DNA of 7,585 bases from Ruminococcaceae bacterium UBA4958 (GTDB lineage Bacteria; Bacillota; Clostridia; Oscillospirales; Acutalibacteraceae), in contig DHAI01000031.1 in assembly GCA_002397355.1 (NCBI GenBank), forward strand, positions 15,268-22,852, written 5' to 3'. Both the position numbers and the translations under genes were made by a program. Shown here one piece after another: positions 5,515-7,585 of this stretch (position 1 is the first letter of the stretch; each line of letters begins with the position of its first letter). Below the pieces are notes generated by a model. It did not search any database and was not told the origin of the DNA. It saw only the letters and a list, made by a program, of their open reading frames with translations.

Positions 5515-7584
5515 TCAGCCGCCGCTGTAGAGGTTCTGAGGATTCAGGATCAGGCTGATGCTCCCGTCGCCCAGGATGGCGCAGCCGTCGATGCCGGATT
5601 TTCGCACCGCAAACTGGTTCAGGTAAACGGGGAGCGATTTGACGACCACCTGCTGCTCGCCGAGAAGGGCGTCCGCGAACACGCAGAAGCAGAGGTCGTG
5701 CGTTTCCACCATCATGACGATGCCGTCGTCGATTTTCGTGACGGCCGTCGGGATGCGGTAAAATTGATGCAAACGGATCAGCGGATAATATCGGTTGCGC
5801 ACCATGATGATCTCGCGCATGTTCGTGTCGTACATGATGTCCCCTTCCCTGCTTTTGAAGGACTGGCGGATATTTTTGATGGGAACGGTAAACACCGTGC
5901 CGCCGACGGAGACTTTCATACCGTTGACAATGGCGAGCGTAAGCGGTATTTTAAAGACGATTTTCGTCCCTTTGCCGGGCGCGCTGTCCACGGAGACGTC
6001 GCCGCCGATTTTCTCCACGTTTTCCTTGACGACGTCCATCCCGACGCCGCGGCCGGAATACTCCGTGACCACGTCGTTGGTCGAGAAACCGGGCATCAGC
6101 AGAAACTGATAGATCTCCTTCTCCGTGTACTCCGCCTCCGGCTTTTTGAGCAGGCCCCTTTTCTTCGCTTTGCCAAGGACGCGCCGGCAGTCGATCCCCC
6201 CGCCGTCGTCCGCCACCGAAACGAGGATCTCGCCGCCGGTATTCTGGGCGGAAAGCGTGATCGTCCCGACGGGGGGCTTCGACGCTTTTTCCCTTTCCTC
6301 CCTCGACTCGATCCCGTGGTCCATGCCGTTGCGCACAAGGTGCATGATCGGATCGGAAATGCAGTCGACGATGGTCTTGTCGACCTCGGTGTCCTCGCCG
6401 ACCAGGACCAGCTGGGCCGGCCGGTCGAGCTTTCTGCTCATATCCCGCACGATGCGGTTCATTTTCTGGAACACGGTGGAAATCGGAACCATGCGGATGG
6501 ACATGACGACTTCCTGAAGCTCATCGGTCAGCTTGCGCAGCTGGCGCGTGGATTTCGTAAAATTGTTGTCGATCCCGGAATGCTGAACTTCCGGCATGGA
6601 AGTTACCATGGATTCCGTAATAACGATTTCACCCATCAGATCCATCAGCGTGTCCAGTTTGGAAAGGTTGACGTTAATCAGGCTCTGCCGCGCCGCCGCG
6701 TGAGGCTGCTGCTGCGCCGCCTGCGGACCTGCGCCGGCGGACGGGGAAGCCGCCGGCCCGGTTTTTGTTCCGTTTGCCGGCGCGGCGGAGCTCTCCGCAC
6801 TCTTGAGGACGGTATAATCCTTGGTGTATGTAAAATCCTCAATCGCCCGGATACCCCGTTCCATGTCCTTTGGATCCCGGAAGAACATCAGAAAGCCGTT
6901 TTTCAGAATTTCCGCGTCGGTTTCGCTGTTTGTCTCAATATCCGACGGATAAAAGGTAAAGTCCACGCCCGTGTCACGCATGCTGTTAACCAGCATAAAA
7001 GCGCGCAGATTTTCCATCTGCGCTTCCTCGTCAAAAAACACCTTCACGGCCGCGGGGTATCCCGCGCGGCTTTGTGCTTCCAGAATATCCGAAGTACGGG
7101 CGTCCGGCGCCGCATCGGCCGCGGGCGCGGCGGCTTTTTTCTCCGTCGAAGACGGAGCCGAAGCGGCGGTTCCGGCGCTCTGGGCAGAAATCTTTTTCAG
7201 AAAATCGTTAATTTCCTGCTCGAAAGTGCCGATATTGGTAGTAAGCGGCTGCCCTCCGCGGACTTTTTCCGTTTCCGCTTTCAGGAAGTCGCTGGAACGG
7301 AACATCAGGTCGATCAGATCTTCAATATATTCTTTCGCCACGCCCTTTTCGCGCACAAAGGAGAAAAGGTCTTCCATTTTATGGGCAATGACCGTGAGGC
7401 TGTTGAACTGCATCATGGCCGAGGACCCTTTGATGGTATGCATGATCCTGAAAATCTCATTGACGCTGTCCGGGTCGAAATTTTTATTTTTTTCACATGC
7501 CAGCAGAATATCGTCCAGATGCTCCAGCAGGTCGTCCGTTTCAAACAAAAAAACATCGAGCATGGATTCCGTACCGTTATCCAT
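5515..7584 (-). CDS. cheA: Chemotaxis sensor histidine kinase CheA
   Basis: A 689-residue kinase with the full CheA layout. P1 phosphotransfer domain, about 1-130, has phospho-accepting His49 in IMHTIKGSSAMMQF. An Ala/Pro/Ser linker is followed by P2, the response-regulator docking domain, about 175-265 (VKVFFDEEAQMENLRAFML). A second low-complexity linker rich in Ala, Gly and Gln leads to P3, the dimerisation helices, about 302-370 (LSKLDTLMDLMGEIVI). P4 is the ATPase, about 370-545: N-box HLVRNGMDHGIE with Asn419, G1 DDGGGID (459-465), F-box MPGFSTND (497-504), G2 GRGVGMD (511-517). P5 is the CheW-like regulatory domain, about 550-685. It works in receptor arrays with CheW and passes phosphate to CheY and, where competent, CheB. 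All catalytic motifs are intact. The start at 7584 gives the expected N-terminus, but only one base precedes it in the window, so its ribosome site and upstream genes cannot be seen. First visible gene of the cheA-cheR-cheB unit. Confidence 0.97.
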   Translation of the reverse strand: MDNGTESMLDVFLFETDDLLEHLDDILLACEKNKNFDPDSVNEIFRIMHTIKGSSAMMQFNSLTVIAHKMEDLFSFVREKGVAKEYIEDLIDLMFRSSDFLKAETEKVRGGQPLTTNIGTFEQEINDFLKKISAQSAGTAASAPSSTEKKAAAPAADAAPDARTSDILEAQSRAGYPAAVKVFFDEEAQMENLRAFMLVNSMRDTGVDFTFYPSDIETNSETDAEILKNGFLMFFRDPKDMERGIRAIEDFTYTKDYTVLKSAESSAAPANGTKTGPAASPSAGAGPQAAQQQPHAAARQSLINVNLSKLDTLMDLMGEIVITESMVTSMPEVQHSGIDNNFTKSTRQLRKLTDELQEVVMSIRMVPISTVFQKMNRIVRDMSRKLDRPAQLVLVGEDTEVDKTIVDCISDPIMHLVRNGMDHGIESREEREKASKPPVGTITLSAQNTGGEILVSVADDGGGIDCRRVLGKAKKRGLLKKPEAEYTEKEIYQFLLMPGFSTNDVVTEYSGRGVGMDVVKENVEKIGGDVSVDSAPGKGTKIVFKIPLTLAIVNGMKVSVGGTVFTVPIKNIRQSFKSREGDIMYDTNMREIIMVRNRYYPLIRLHQFYRIPTAVTKIDDGIVMMVETHDLCFCVFADALLGEQQVVVKSLPVYLNQFAVRKSGIDGCAILGDGSISLILNPQNLYSGG

Positions 7585-7585
7585 T

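Noticed and set aside
6661..7200. Ala/Pro/Gln-rich low-complexity stretches in cheA as possible insertions or repeats
   Set aside because: Such flexible linkers between P1, P2 and P3 are normal in CheA, and the frame and flanking domains are intact.

Overview
The window reads as an ordinary chromosomal stretch from a motile, fairly GC-rich Firmicute. I judge GC to be a little under 60% by eye, not by computation. Strong GGAGG-type ribosome binding sites, the MarR plus paired ABC exporter arrangement, the TTGACG/TAACAT promoter and the style of the chemotaxis proteins suggest class Clostridia, perhaps the Oscillospirales. That placement is inference. All five genes lie on the minus strand, so the order of transcription runs from high to low coordinates. 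The window is almost fully coding, with one gap of about 270 bases.

Right half (3687-7584): a chemotaxis block transcribed cheA, cheR, cheB. CheA is the histidine kinase that reads receptor state, CheR methylates receptor glutamates and CheB removes the methyl groups. CheA and CheR are separated by 14 bases and CheR and CheB by 2, so they are almost certainly one transcription and translation unit. The cheA start codon is at the very right edge, so anything upstream (cheW, cheY, cheD, receptors or flagellar genes) cannot be seen. A strong hairpin at 3592-3630 probably ends this operon. The most unusual feature here is CheB: its methylesterase domain keeps the whole catalytic triad, but its receiver domain is about ten residues short and has lost conserved phosphorylation-site residues.

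Left half (1-3506): a drug-efflux type operon, transcribed marR, ABC half-transporter 1, ABC half-transporter 2. It has its own promoter at 3478-3506 and a palindromic candidate MarR operator (3451-3468) just after the predicted transcription start, which suggests autoregulation and control of the exporter by a ligand-sensing MarR protein. The first half-transporter is complete and carries a degenerate ATPase site (Walker B Glu replaced by Asp, switch His replaced by Gln, Walker A Gly replaced by Ala). The second overlaps it by one base and is cut by the left edge inside its Walker A motif. Together they look like a heterodimeric exporter of the LmrCD/BmrCD/TM287-288 kind.

I see no mobile element, CRISPR array, tRNA, rRNA or riboswitch. 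I do not see a wholly new system; the CheB receiver is the best lead.
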